From positions 1 to 45,821 of IMG/VR virus record IMGVR_UViG_3300022074_000090: a stretch of 45,821 bases of DNA. One strand, 5' to 3'. The first letter of the stretch is position 1, and each line of letters begins with the position of its first letter. Positions 7,524 to 14,559 of this stretch are shown one piece after another. The stretch is from a virus. The position numbers were made by a program, and so were the translations under genes. The notes beneath the pieces are model-generated. The model was not told where the DNA came from, did no database searches, and saw only the letters and a program-made list of their open reading frames with translations.

Positions 7524-7694
7524 ATGGACAGACATCCTCCTTTACAGAAGATCCACGACATCATCGAAGAGAATGAGTGGAGATACCATGTGCTCGGGCA
7601 CAGTGGTTTAGTTAATGACTGGTACCTTGCTTACAAAGACCTAGACGAAGCAGTACGTGACTACTTTGGCATGGATAAGTCGTCGTTAGAATGA
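7524..7694 (+). CDS. Hypothetical protein, 56 aa
   Basis: The ATG at 7524 opens a 56-codon frame with a charged amphipathic helix (QKIHDIIEENEWRYHVLGH) and a second half rich in Tyr and Asp (DWYLAYKDLDEAVRDYFGM). No domain is recognised. The AT-rich stretch after its stop (ATATATTGACGTC) may contain the promoter of the next gene. Confidence 0.5.
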   Translation: MDRHPPLQKIHDIIEENEWRYHVLGHSGLVNDWYLAYKDLDEAVRDYFGMDKSSLE

Positions 7695-7719
7695 GATATA
7701 TTGACGTCTGTCTTCTCAA

Positions 7720-8496
7720 ATGGCTAGTCATCTAAAGAAAATAAAAGATCGCAATACACTCCAAGGGATGTATGGCGGTGAAATCCATAAGTCTCAAGGT
7801 CGTCCTGGTTCTTCTGGATACAACGGCGGGTCGTTAGCCGCTGAGCGTCGTACTGATGCTTCCCTTGCTCAGGCAATGAATAACGACTATGACGTCCGTC
7901 GTTACATGGAAGTTACTGGTAATGACTCTGCTATTGGCAACCTAGAGCAGGCCGGTGCAATCCATAAAGAGATGAAGAAGCGCCACGAAGGTGGTGGTGC
8001 TTACAGCTCTGCTCAAGACAAGATGAATATCTCTATGCAGGCTGTCGATGAGTACGAAGACAAGCGTGACTCTGGTCTGCGTAAAGACTTCCGTCAGATG
8101 CTGAAGAAGAACAATAAGAAAACGACAGCGTCTCAAAACACTGAAGCTGCTGTTGCTCCTGAAATAGGTCTTTCTGATGCTGCAAAAGATTCACAAGAGC
8201 TGCTCGCTAAGTACACGACAGGTATTACTGGGTCCACCCTTGGACGGGGTAGTTTTAATTCAGCTGATCCTTTTGACACTCGTGGGGCTGAACTTGGTAC
8301 TGAGTCGCCTGGTACTACACAGCCTGGCGCGTCGGGTGTCGAAGATGTGGTAGACGAGTCTCCCATTGACAGCACCAACGAGAATCTTGAAGAAGCAATG
8401 GACTTCAAGAACAAGTATTCATTCAACGTTGCTCAAGGCTTGAACCTTGCTGGTATCAAGACAAGTGGCAAAGGTGCAACTAAATTCGGATCCTGA
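7720..8496 (+). CDS. Hypothetical protein, 258 aa (possible virion protein)
   Basis: A hydrophilic protein. The N-terminal half is basic and helical, ending in a Lys-rich segment (FRQMLKKNNKKTTASQ, about 125-140). The middle is Ser/Thr/Gly/Pro-rich and probably disordered, and the C-terminal part is acidic then amphipathic. No motifs seen. The next gene starts 2 bases after the stop, so the pair is an operon. The low complexity and position suggest a minor virion protein, but that is inference. Confidence 0.6.
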   Translation: MASHLKKIKDRNTLQGMYGGEIHKSQGRPGSSGYNGGSLAAERRTDASLAQAMNNDYDVRRYMEVTGNDSAIGNLEQAGAIHKEMKKRHEGGGAYSSAQDKMNISMQAVDEYEDKRDSGLRKDFRQMLKKNNKKTTASQNTEAAVAPEIGLSDAAKDSQELLAKYTTGITGSTLGRGSFNSADPFDTRGAELGTESPGTTQPGASGVEDVVDESPIDSTNENLEEAMDFKNKYSFNVAQGLNLAGIKTSGKGATKFGS

Positions 8497-8498
8497 TC

Positions 8499-9176
8499 AT
8501 GCTTAACCCTAAAGAGATTGCTGACGTTGTCAGTAAAAAGAAAGGAACTCAAGCCGAGAAAGGCTTACGTAACCCTCAAGAAGTAAAGCTTCGTGGCTCT
8601 GCTATTTCTGAAGCATTTAACAAGAAAGCTGGCCCTGGTGAGTTTGGTGCTGCTGAGTTCAAAGGTATCCTTGGTCTGAAATCTGTTGATGAAGACAAGG
8701 CTTACTCTGAAGGAAGCACCACTGGTACCAAACAGACTGGTGCTCTTGGTACTTACCTGACTGAAAAGGACTACAACCGTCTTAAGGACAGCGACCAGAT
8801 CAAAGGCTTCTATGCTGATGTCCATGGGGAAGAGGCGATGAAAGAGAAGTTCGCTGATGGCGAAGGTCTCTCTATCAACGCATTCGATGCACTGATGGAT
8901 GATCTAAGTGAAGGTCAGAAAGATTCTGGTTTTGCTGAGCCTAAAAAAGTTCAGCTATCACAAGAAGCTGCTGAATCCAAAGCTTTGGTTGATACTTACG
9001 ATGATCACGTCATGTCTGGTGACCGGACTGAAATGATCTTTGGCACGAACCCCGTTGACGGTACTACTGACCGTAGCGGCCTTGACGACTTCACGTTCAA
9101 CTACAAGCAGAAAGTAAAAGAGTTGTTGGTGCCTACTCCTGTGCCTGGATCGCTTAAGAAAGGCAAGCAAGGATAA
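8499..9176 (+). CDS. Hypothetical protein, 225 aa
   Basis: A charged, Gly/Lys/Glu-rich protein starting 2 bases after the preceding stop. It has an N-terminal segment with PKEIADVVSKKKG, several Asp/Glu-rich helices and a basic C-terminus (PGSLKKGKQG). No catalytic motif or transmembrane helix. Probably functions with the 7720 product. It is followed by the longest non-coding region of the window. Confidence 0.6.
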   Translation: MLNPKEIADVVSKKKGTQAEKGLRNPQEVKLRGSAISEAFNKKAGPGEFGAAEFKGILGLKSVDEDKAYSEGSTTGTKQTGALGTYLTEKDYNRLKDSDQIKGFYADVHGEEAMKEKFADGEGLSINAFDALMDDLSEGQKDSGFAEPKKVQLSQEAAESKALVDTYDDHVMSGDRTEMIFGTNPVDGTTDRSGLDDFTFNYKQKVKELLVPTPVPGSLKKGKQG

Positions 9177-9206
9177 AACCACACCTAAACCACAAAACCA
9201 CACTTG

Positions 9207-9312
9207 CCACGCTAATTCTCTAACCCTTTAAAATTAAAATTCCTAGTAGAGGGATTGGGGTATAGGTACATTAAAAAAGAAGAATATAAGGGGACTTGTG
9301 CGGTTAGCGTGG
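9207..9312 (+). repeat. Element R1: 106-base element with inverted arms, copy 1
   Basis: Arms CCACGCTAA (9207-9215) and TTAGCGTGG (9304-9312) are perfect inverted repeats. Inside the left arm lies CTAACCCTT (9220-9228), then an AT-rich core. The same order of blocks at the same spacing recurs in reverse orientation at 33144-33251. R1 sits 185 bases upstream of the RHH gene at 9498, so it may be an operator, partition-like site or recombination site. The 9177-9497 interval holds this element and two terminator-like hairpins; I see no gene in it. Confidence 0.65.
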
Positions 9313-9362
9313 TTTACCCATCGAAAACAGCTCAGACCCCTTGGTACCACTTGCGTTACAGG

Positions 9363-9387
9363 AACCACACAACTTGCGTGGTTTTTT
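9363..9387 (+). terminator. Terminator-like hairpin downstream of R1
   Basis: AACCAC/GTGGTT flank a 9-base loop and a T-run follows. The sequence ACTTGCGT occurs twice here (about 9350 and 9373), and CTGTAGAA is also repeated just after. It may end a short transcript starting in R1. Confidence 0.45.
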
Positions 9388-9451
9388 CTGTAGAACTGTA
9401 GAAATGTATAACCAACCATACAGTTTTCCTGTCGCTAACATTATCTAGCGG

Positions 9452-9468
9452 CCCTGGTCAGGGTTTTT
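9452..9468 (+). terminator. Short hairpin with T-run upstream of the RHH gene
   Basis: The stem CCCT/AGGG has loop GGTC, then TTTTT. It is 30 bases upstream of the RHH start and could attenuate that gene. The stem is short, so the call is tentative. Confidence 0.4.
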
Positions 9469-9497
9469 ACCCTGCGAGGAGCGTCCCCTTGACAAAC

Positions 9498-9662
9498 ATG
9501 AAACGGGTCACCGTCGTCATGCCAGTCGATTTGCACAAGCAATTGAAGCTTCTCAGTTTTACTTCTGAGACGACTATGAATGACTTAGTACTTGCAGCTG
9601 TACAGCGGTACATGAGTGAGAATGGTAATCAAGTTAACAATTCCAAGACAGAAGAGAGCTAA
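9498..9662 (+). CDS. Ribbon-helix-helix DNA-binding protein (CopG/Arc-like)
   Basis: A 54-residue protein. KRVTVVMPVDLHKQLKLLS gives the N-terminal beta ribbon (alternating residues Arg, Val, Val, Met) and first helix; TSETTMNDLVLAAVQRYM gives the turn and second helix. This is the standard RHH plan of dimeric repressors and partition proteins. The C-terminal 15 residues are polar. The 321-base non-coding region before it contains R1, whose inverted arms are candidate binding sites. It is followed by a UAAC hairpin. It is the only clear transcription-factor-like gene in the window. Confidence 0.75.
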   Translation: MKRVTVVMPVDLHKQLKLLSFTSETTMNDLVLAAVQRYMSENGNQVNNSKTEES

Positions 9663-9681
9663 GCAGCCATAACAGCCACAC

Positions 9682-9697
9682 GCCGGGTAACCCCGGC
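9682..9697 (+). terminator. UAAC-tetraloop hairpin
   Basis: The stem GCCGGG/CCCGGC has loop TAAC, then TTTA. ACAGCC lies at 9672-9677. It separates the RHH gene from the DUF932-like gene, whose start is 37 bases further on, after a TATATATGTCA stretch. Confidence 0.65.
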
Positions 9698-9733
9698 TTT
9701 ATCCACAGTGTTCAACCTATATATGTCAACAAC

Positions 9734-10705
9734 ATGGCAGCTAATTTCACCTCCGGCTGGTTCGGTAACAACGAACACGCATGGCACGGACTCGGCGTTG
9801 TCGAGCCTGGCACCCGTCCCGCACGTCAAGCCTTTGAGCTTGCAAACGCACTCTTCCAAGTTGAGAAGAGGGAGCTTCTTTACCCAGTCGCACTTGGAAT
9901 TGACCCTGAAACAGGAGTCACTTCATCATCAACTCAAGCCTCAGGTGTCTACGGAGTTGTCCGTACAGACACCCAAGAGTTCTTCGGTGCTGTCTCGGAC
10001 CAATATGAATTGGTCCAGAACGATTCGCTCCTTCGGATGGCAGAGTTCATCAGAGAAGAGGCGGACATGGACAGCGTCGTTGTACTTGGCGGCGGTGCCA
10101 AAGTCGCCTTTACCGCCACACTCCGTGGTGCGTCGGAGGACATCGTCCCTGGCGACACAATGAAGCGTCGTCTCGTCGGCTTCCTTGGACACGACGGTAA
10201 GACAAGTGTCGGTGCAAAATTTACTGACATACGTGTCGTTTGCCAAAACACTCTAGCCGCAATGATGCGTGACAGTGGTGCGAAACAAACTCTCACTCAC
10301 AAGCAAGGCGTGAATGGCCAGTTCGATTCTCTAATCAAGAGCATCGACGTCGCCCGTCAATCCTTCAGTGATGACATGGACTTTCTGCGTACAACTGCTG
10401 GCGTTGAACTTGGCAGCTTTGCCGAGTTCGTCGAGCAGGTCTACGACGTCAAAGACATGATGAAGTTCCGTAAGTATCGCAGGCTTAACACTGCATACCG
10501 CTTCGGCATGGGTTCCAACTACGCCACTGGCTCAGTTTGGAATGCCATCAACGCTGTGACTCAGGTAGAGACTTCTCCTAGAGATCGTCAACTGACTCGC
10601 AATCAGCGTATGTCTAAGTTCAACAGTGCCAACTTTGGTACTGGCATGAACTACGCCAAAAAAGCAATTGAAGTTGCCAAAGAACTCATGCCTGCAATGG
10701 TGTGA
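9734..10705 (+). CDS. DUF932 / phage-plasmid-like protein
   Basis: A 323-residue protein. The N-terminus (GNNEHAWHGLGVV) and the later YELVQNDSLLRMAEF and RVVCQNTLAAMM segments match the DUF932 / TIGR03299-like family found in phages and plasmids. Its function is unknown, though it is often encoded near replication genes. The length is close to the family norm. It is monocistronic between two UAAC hairpins, and codon use looks well adapted, suggesting high expression. There is no Shine-Dalgarno sequence before the start. Confidence 0.75.
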   Translation: MAANFTSGWFGNNEHAWHGLGVVEPGTRPARQAFELANALFQVEKRELLYPVALGIDPETGVTSSSTQASGVYGVVRTDTQEFFGAVSDQYELVQNDSLLRMAEFIREEADMDSVVVLGGGAKVAFTATLRGASEDIVPGDTMKRRLVGFLGHDGKTSVGAKFTDIRVVCQNTLAAMMRDSGAKQTLTHKQGVNGQFDSLIKSIDVARQSFSDDMDFLRTTAGVELGSFAEFVEQVYDVKDMMKFRKYRRLNTAYRFGMGSNYATGSVWNAINAVTQVETSPRDRQLTRNQRMSKFNSANFGTGMNYAKKAIEVAKELMPAMV

Positions 10706-10719
10706 ATTAGGTGACAATA

Positions 10720-10743
10720 GAGGGGCTAACGCCCCTCTTTTTT
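10720..10743 (+). terminator. UAAC-tetraloop terminator
   Basis: A 7-bp stem (GAGGGGC/GCCCCTC) has loop TAAC and is followed by a run of T. It ends the DUF932-like gene. Confidence 0.85.
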
Positions 10744-10792
10744 GTCTTACGTAAACAACACCAGTTAAGCTAAAAATGGCTGCTGTATAACA

Positions 10793-10852
10793 ATGATTCT
10801 TACTACAATTATTCTTATCCTCGTGTCTTTGTCGTGTGTACTCCACTCATGA
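10793..10852 (+). CDS. Possible hydrophobic micro-peptide, 19 aa
   Basis: An ATG at 10793 opens 19 codons of almost continuous hydrophobic residues (ILTTIILILVSLSCVLHS). Its stop overlaps the start of the next gene (ATGA). The peptide may be a membrane peptide or a translated leader that couples expression of the 10849 gene. Real but very short; low certainty. Confidence 0.35.
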   Translation: MILTTIILILVSLSCVLHS

Positions 10853-11007
10853 GCTTCCTGGTTGCATATAGAACCGAAGATAATGACATCGTTAACCTCT
10901 GCACTCGTGCTGAGGACAAGTCCGCTGCACTTACTCAAGTGATGCTGGACATTCCATACCTTAGATATCGCCCATTCAATATCATTCACACCACGCAATT
11001 ACGATAG
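10849..11007 (+). CDS. Hypothetical protein, 52 aa
   Basis: The start overlaps the upstream micro-peptide stop. The protein reads SFLVAYRTEDNDIVNLCTRAEDK, followed by a second half with aromatic and basic residues; it looks like a small alpha/beta protein. No family recognised. After it, 11008-11110 contains no gene that I can see, only a GGCC-flanked weak hairpin. Confidence 0.5.
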   Translation: MSFLVAYRTEDNDIVNLCTRAEDKSAALTQVMLDIPYLRYRPFNIIHTTQLR

Positions 11008-11110
11008 TTTGTTATAGTTAAGCCTGGCCGTTGTGGTTGCGGCCTGGTTGTGTGTGTAGTGATAAGCGATAGGTTACTCGCTTGTTGCATATATCTTTAG
11101 AGATACTAGA

Positions 11111-11135
11111 AAGGCTCTCTTCGGGGAGCCTTTTT
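11111..11135 (+). terminator. UUCG-tetraloop terminator
   Basis: A 9-bp stem (AAGGCTCTC/GGGAGCCTT, with one wobble) has loop TTCG and is followed by T. It is the only UUCG terminator noticed in a window dominated by UAAC loops. Confidence 0.85.
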
Positions 11136-11169
11136 ATTGTGTAACAATATAAGAAACTTCTCTAATGTC

Positions 11170-11487
11170 ATGGAAAAGAAAAAGACTTCCAAAGGAAGTG
11201 ACTTCATCGAACGGATGAAAGCTAAGCGTGAAAAAGCAAAAGCTGGCGGCGGTCGTCTCGCAGAAGAGAACAAGCCTAAGAAAGCTCCTGCCAAGATGGA
11301 CGGTAAAGCTCGTCGTGAAGCTGGCCTCAAGAAAGGTCAGGAGATGATGAAGGCTAAAGCTGCTAAGAAGAAAGAGACTGTTAAGTCTGAAACCAAGCGT
11401 TCTGCAGCTAAGCCTGCTGCTAAGAAAGCTGGTACTTCTATGACTAAGCGTGGCGTTCGCAAAGTGCGTCGGGCTGCACGTAAGTAA
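11170..11487 (+). CDS. Basic histone-H1-like protein, 105 aa
   Basis: The start chosen is ATG 11170, giving MEKKKTSKGSDFIERMKAK; an upstream in-frame ATG at 11137 sits just past a terminator. The protein is about a third Lys/Arg with Ala, in patterns such as KSETKRSAAKPAAKKAG typical of H1-like tails, and ends RKVRRAARK. It is probably a DNA- or RNA-binding protein, possibly packaged. Together with the proteins at 3614 and 45041-45816 it forms a set of basic small proteins. Confidence 0.7.
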   Translation: MEKKKTSKGSDFIERMKAKREKAKAGGGRLAEENKPKKAPAKMDGKARREAGLKKGQEMMKAKAAKKKETVKSETKRSAAKPAAKKAGTSMTKRGVRKVRRAARK

Positions 11488-11524
11488 TAATTACTGTGCC
11501 ACTTAACTAAAGAACAGCCTTGAC

Positions 11525-11544
11525 TAGCCGGGTATCCCCGGCTA
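11525..11544 (+). other. UAUC-loop hairpin without U-tract
   Basis: A perfect 8-bp stem (TAGCCGGG/CCCGGCTA) has loop TATC and ACAGCC at 11514-11519. It lies 43 bases before the next start codon, and TATAAAGG follows. Confidence 0.6.
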
Positions 11545-11586
11545 ATATAAAGGTATGGCGAAGGCCATGTATATCTGTCCACATTG

Positions 11587-11757
11587 ATGATACTTTCAAG
11601 AGAACAGCTCAGCGAGCTGATTGAAGTAATTGAAGACACTGTCGAATATTACTGTGACCAACAAATCCTGTCAGGACAACTAGTCTGGACTTGCATAGAA
11701 AGCTTGGCTATTACCAAGTTGGCTGAACTCAATGGTGAGGTTAGCCATGATGTATAA
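11587..11757 (+). CDS. Hypothetical protein, 56 aa
   Basis: Starts at ATG 11587. It is acidic and helical (REQLSELIEVIEDTVEYYCDQQ), and its C-terminus overlaps the start of the next gene. No domain recognised. First gene of the 11587-12153 operon, after a UAUC hairpin leader. Confidence 0.55.
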   Translation: MILSREQLSELIEVIEDTVEYYCDQQILSGQLVWTCIESLAITKLAELNGEVSHDV

Positions 11758-11917
11758 AAACAAAGAGAAGTCTGTTGCCGAAGGTATAATGGGTTTTGCA
11801 GATGCATTAATTCTTCAGCATCACGCTGATGAAACCAAAGTACTGACCTACCTTGCTAAAGATATCAAGGTAAAGATCAATCTTATAGAAGGCAACGATT
11901 CCAATAGAAATCGATGA
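11747..11917 (+). CDS. Hypothetical protein, 56 aa
   Basis: Of three in-frame ATG codons (11732, 11747, 11750), I chose 11747 because GAGG lies 6 bases upstream. The protein reads MMYKNKEKSVAEGIMGFADALIL and continues as a charged helix; no domain is seen. It overlaps its neighbours on both sides, which indicates translational coupling. Confidence 0.55.
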   Translation: MMYKNKEKSVAEGIMGFADALILQHHADETKVLTYLAKDIKVKINLIEGNDSNRNR

Positions 11918-12153
11918 AAAATCGCAACGCTGTTGATTACGCATTTGCTGGCCTTATCTCGGCTTGCATTTACCTGTACTTCACAGCTGCGATTTGCTTG
12001 ACACTGCAGTTCTTTTCCATTCCTATCTATTACTACATAGGAGTAATGGGTGCAGATATCGATTTCAAAACTGTTTACTTTGGCGTGACTCTAACGATAA
12101 CGCTTTGGGGTTTAGCCCACCGTTTTTGGTTCAGAAGATACGACAAAAAGTGA
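11914..12153 (+). CDS. Two-span membrane protein, 79 aa (holin-like topology)
   Basis: Two hydrophobic helices are visible, at about residues 10-38 (FAGLISACIYLYFTAAICLT) and 52-70 (VYFGVTLTITLWGLAHRF), with a basic C-terminus (FRRYDKK). Two-helix small proteins with this layout include class II holins, but the endolysin is 23 kb away, so this is only a possibility. Its stop overlaps an ACAGCC box. Confidence 0.55.
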   Translation: MKNRNAVDYAFAGLISACIYLYFTAAICLTLQFFSIPIYYYIGVMGADIDFKTVYFGVTLTITLWGLAHRFWFRRYDKK

Positions 12154-12161
12154 CAGCCACT

Positions 12162-12177
12162 CCCGTCTAACGACGGG
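12162..12177 (+). terminator. UAAC-tetraloop hairpin
   Basis: The stem CCCGTC/GACGGG has loop TAAC, then TGTTAT. ACAGCC lies at 12153-12158, overlapping the stop codon. A second hairpin (TGTCC/GGACA, 12189-12202) follows in the leader of the next gene. Confidence 0.6.
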
Positions 12178-12227
12178 TGTTATCAACTTGTCCATTCGGA
12201 CAGTCAACCACACATTATTTTTGACTT

Positions 12228-12857
12228 ATGACCATTGCTACTAACTCTCCTCAAACCACTGATACCTCTGCTCTTGTTGCTGAGTTTGCTGGATCTAGCA
12301 GCACTTCTTATGACATCCTGGTCGGCATTGGCCTGGTGAAAGACAGCGACGCTGTGTTCTTCCAGTACAAAGGCGATGACCAGAAAGAAGCACTGATGCA
12401 GTCCAACGGCAAGCCCGTGACTCGTATCTATCCTGTGCAGATCACTGGCGTCAAGATTGAAGAGAATCCTTATGCCAACTCTGGCTTCTCCGGTACCAAG
12501 CTCAACATCGAGTTCACCACCCAAGGTGGCCGTACGGTCTGCCTGACCTCTGGCCTCACCACCATGTGGTCCCAGTGCATGATCACTAGCCTCTGCGGTC
12601 TTATGAACCAGCAGGGTCTGGGCCACCTCGTTGCTATTGACACTTGGAAAGGTGACTCCAAGTACGGCACTTGCTTTGCCTCCATTCGTGACAACGGCAT
12701 CAAGGTCTCTGACCAAGCCGTGTATGACACTCTGAAGGATGCACGTGCTACCAAGAACTTCGAGCTTCGTGACCAAGTTTTGCGTGACTCTGTGGCTGTG
12801 CTGCAGGGTTCTCTGTCAGTCGTTCCTGCCACCGTTACTGAAGAGGTTCAGTTCTGA
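12228..12857 (+). CDS. Possible OB-fold/ssDNA-binding-like protein, 209 aa
   Basis: The protein is beta-rich in its first 120 residues (RIYPVQITGVKIEENPY and TKLNIEFTTQGGRTVCLTSG) and ends in an acidic tip with terminal Phe (VTEEVQF), a feature of SSB-type proteins. Codon use is strongly biased, suggesting high expression. No named family is certain. It leads the operon that continues to ThyX and has no Shine-Dalgarno sequence but a hairpin-containing leader. Confidence 0.5.
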   Translation: MTIATNSPQTTDTSALVAEFAGSSSTSYDILVGIGLVKDSDAVFFQYKGDDQKEALMQSNGKPVTRIYPVQITGVKIEENPYANSGFSGTKLNIEFTTQGGRTVCLTSGLTTMWSQCMITSLCGLMNQQGLGHLVAIDTWKGDSKYGTCFASIRDNGIKVSDQAVYDTLKDARATKNFELRDQVLRDSVAVLQGSLSVVPATVTEEVQF

Positions 12858-13069
12858 TGGCTTTGAGTGCTGACTTTGATTCAGAGTTCTACTTTGATAT
12901 CAATCAGTACCTCATTGACACTTACTCAAAGATGAGCCTGCCGGACCGGCGGGCCATCTGCAGTCTGGCTCTTGAGGCACTTGAAAGTGAATCATTAGAA
13001 GAACAAATAGATGCTGTCGTTGCACAGTATGCCCTTGAAAAACTCAAATATATAGATCCCAATGAATGA
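12857..13069 (+). CDS. Hypothetical protein, 70 aa
   Basis: The start overlaps the upstream stop (TGATG). Acidic and helical: INQYLIDTYSKMSLPDRRAI followed by a Leu/Glu-rich helix. No domain recognised. Part of the nucleotide-metabolism operon. Confidence 0.6.
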   Translation: MALSADFDSEFYFDINQYLIDTYSKMSLPDRRAICSLALEALESESLEEQIDAVVAQYALEKLKYIDPNE

Positions 13070-13319
13070 TTTACAAACCGTAGATGTATTTAGTTACGAT
13101 CTAATGGATGCCGTGTGCTTGTGCCATGCAGCACTTGCGCAAGACAGTCCTCAGACCGAGCGTCATTACATCAATCAAATCCTTGGCTTGCTCTTTGCCT
13201 ATCTCACTAAAGAGCAGCGTGCGGAAGTAGACGCATATCTTGCAGATAAGAAATATCTGCCTCCAGTCAAGATCCAAATGGATCAGAACACCGTCCGTAA
13301 AAACATTATCCTCCCATGA
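13062..13319 (+). CDS. Hypothetical protein, 85 aa
   Basis: Overlaps both neighbours (8 bases with the upstream gene, ATGA with the downstream one). A helical protein with an N-terminal DVFSYDLMDAVCLCHAAL segment containing two Cys, a central TERHYINQILGLLFAYLTKE helix and a basic C-terminus. Not recognised. The position before the thioredoxin-like gene suggests a role in the same pathway, but nothing in the sequence proves it. Confidence 0.6.
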   Translation: MNDLQTVDVFSYDLMDAVCLCHAALAQDSPQTERHYINQILGLLFAYLTKEQRAEVDAYLADKKYLPPVKIQMDQNTVRKNIILP

Positions 13320-13666
13320 GTAACACTGTACTTTTCATCTTCACTCAAGAGAATTGTCCTCCTTGCTATCGCTTGAAGGACTTCATCAAAACTCTGCCCT
13401 CTGAGCAGCAGTCTGCCATTCAACTGGTGCCCTTCAAAACCACTACTGGTGAGAAGACAGCACTTGCTGAAGAGCTGAACATTGAAGTCACTCCCACCAT
13501 GGTTGTGGCTGCTGAAGAGCTGGTCTGTGATATCGACACGGATGAGTATGGCTTCCGTTACTGCGAACTCAAGGATGATTCCATTGAGACCATCGTTGGC
13601 GGACAAAACATCACCACTGCTTTGCCTGGCGTGATTCTGAACTACATTCTTTCGGAGGATCTGTGA
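13316..13666 (+). CDS. Thioredoxin/glutaredoxin-like protein
   Basis: A 116-residue protein with the redox motif CPPC after a first beta strand (VLFIFTQENCPPCYRLKDFI, about residues 4-23) and the conserved cis-proline stretch IEVTPTMVV (about 59-67), both diagnostic of the thioredoxin fold. It is encoded 1.2 kb upstream of nrdA, whose C-terminal CxxC needs such a reductant. An inserted loop containing DIDTDEYGFRYCELKD is longer than in classical thioredoxin. A GGAGG sits at its 3' end for the following gene. Confidence 0.8.
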   Translation: MSNTVLFIFTQENCPPCYRLKDFIKTLPSEQQSAIQLVPFKTTTGEKTALAEELNIEVTPTMVVAAEELVCDIDTDEYGFRYCELKDDSIETIVGGQNITTALPGVILNYILSEDL

Positions 13667-13833
13667 ATCAAATAGTTTTTGATTTTGTTTGTGATCAAGC
13701 TGATAGTGAAAGTATTGAAGGCTTAACCAGCGACAACGCTTGGGACGCCTCTCAATTTATCATTAATCACTTTGACTATCAGCAGATCTATTCCCAGATT
13801 GATGACTTACTTCATGATTACTTAGAGCAATGA
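13663..13833 (+). CDS. Hypothetical acidic protein, 56 aa
   Basis: The GTG start at 13663 overlaps the upstream stop (GTGA) and has GGAGG 6-10 bases upstream, one of the best ribosome-binding sites in the window. The product is acidic with aromatic residues (IIINHFDYQQIYSQIDDLLHDYLEQ-like C-terminal half). No domain. Too short for automatic calling but well supported by coupling on both sides. Confidence 0.6.
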   Translation: MNQIVFDFVCDQADSESIEGLTSDNAWDASQFIINHFDYQQIYSQIDDLLHDYLEQ

Positions 13834-13949
13834 TGACAGACGAATTTTTTGATTGGATAGACCAATGCCCTGTGCAGTGGTTTTTAATTGATGCCGATGG
13901 CGAACAAAGAACTTATCAATTTCTTAGTCCAGATGAAGAAGAAGAATGA
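13833..13949 (+). CDS. CPVQW micro-protein, 38 aa
   Basis: Starts at ATG 13833 inside a TGATG overlap and ends in an ATGA overlap with the next gene. The protein reads MTDEFFDWIDQCPVQWFLID, then a Tyr-containing strand and an acidic tail (PDEEEE). It is clearly related to the 43-residue product at 27741, which shares the W-[IL]-D-x-C-P-V-Q-W core, the later TY-x-F and the acidic end. Function unknown. One copy is in the nucleotide operon and one is between the polymerase halves. Confidence 0.6.
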   Translation: MTDEFFDWIDQCPVQWFLIDADGEQRTYQFLSPDEEEE

Positions 13950-14176
13950 ACAAAAAGACTTACGACTTCCTCGGTGAGATCGCTGAATGTATGAAAGAAC
14001 TCGGGTTCACCCATGAGGTTGAACTCGAAGTAGTCATAGGCGGCACCCAGATTTATGAGATCGAAGGTGCTGGCACTAAGTGGGCTCCCAAGAAAGGCAC
14101 CCGTAAATACAACGACGATGCATTCATCGTTATACGCAAACCAAAACCAGTTATATCCTCTCAATGTGATGTCTAA
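13946..14176 (+). CDS. Hypothetical protein, 76 aa
   Basis: A small mixed alpha/beta protein: a helix (KTYDFLGEIAECMKELGF), then strands (EVELEVVIGGTQIYEIEGAG) and a basic C-terminal strand (DDAFIVIRKPKP). No named family. Overlaps both neighbours by 4-8 bases. Confidence 0.6.
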   Translation: MNKKTYDFLGEIAECMKELGFTHEVELEVVIGGTQIYEIEGAGTKWAPKKGTRKYNDDAFIVIRKPKPVISSQCDV

Positions 14177-14357
14177 AACACGAGAACAGATGATTGATCG
14201 TCTCATTGAAGAGACTTATGAAGGCATGGATTACAAAGCCTTATGGTATTTCTTTGAATATCACCAGCAGCGTGAATTCGCTGAATGGAGTAACGAAGAG
14301 ATCCTAACTGAATACAACGAATATTTTACTGATGAGCAAGAAAGCGAATGTAATTGA
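14169..14357 (+). CDS. Hypothetical acidic helical protein, 62 aa
   Basis: The start ATG 14169 overlaps the upstream stop. The product is very acidic with a MIDRLIEETYEGMDYKALWY helix and an EEILTEYNEYFTDEQES end. It overlaps the IF-1 gene by 26 bases. The frame of an upstream ATG (14055) is mostly antisense-like sequence, so the shorter start is preferred. Not recognised. Confidence 0.55.
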   Translation: MSKTREQMIDRLIEETYEGMDYKALWYFFEYHQQREFAEWSNEEILTEYNEYFTDEQESECN

Positions 14358-14559
14358 GGCCAAAGGCGTCATATTTAAAGAATCAGGCAACGGATATTTC
14401 AACGTAGAGCTTGATGAACCTGCTGGGCATAAGTGCCTGTGCCGTGCATCAGGAAGACTTATTACCCGCAAGATTCAACTCCTTGTAGGTGACAAAGTTA
14501 CCGTCGAACTTTCCCCATTCGACCTCACAAAAGGTAGAATAACTTTACGAGCAAAATGA
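14332..14559 (+). CDS. infA: Translation initiation factor IF-1 homologue
   Basis: A 75-residue protein, the normal IF-1 length of about 72. VIEAKGVIFKESGNGYFNVEL matches the N-terminal strands, and VGDKVTVELSPFDLTKGRIT is nearly identical to the strongly conserved C-terminal block of bacterial IF-1. The middle (CLCRASGRLITRKIQLL) keeps the SGK/R position but diverges from the usual MRKHYIRI. IF-1 sits in the ribosomal A site during initiation and works with IF-2 and IF-3. It is encoded inside the operon between micro-proteins and MazG, overlapping both. A phage copy could alter start selection on phage mRNAs or compensate for host decline; both are inference. Confidence 0.88.
   Translation: MSKKANVIEAKGVIFKESGNGYFNVELDEPAGHKCLCRASGRLITRKIQLLVGDKVTVELSPFDLTKGRITLRAK

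Noticed and set aside
11008-11110. A possible small RNA or tRNA between 11008 and 11110.
   Set aside because: Only a weak GGCC-flanked stem is visible and nothing like a T-loop or known RNA motif.
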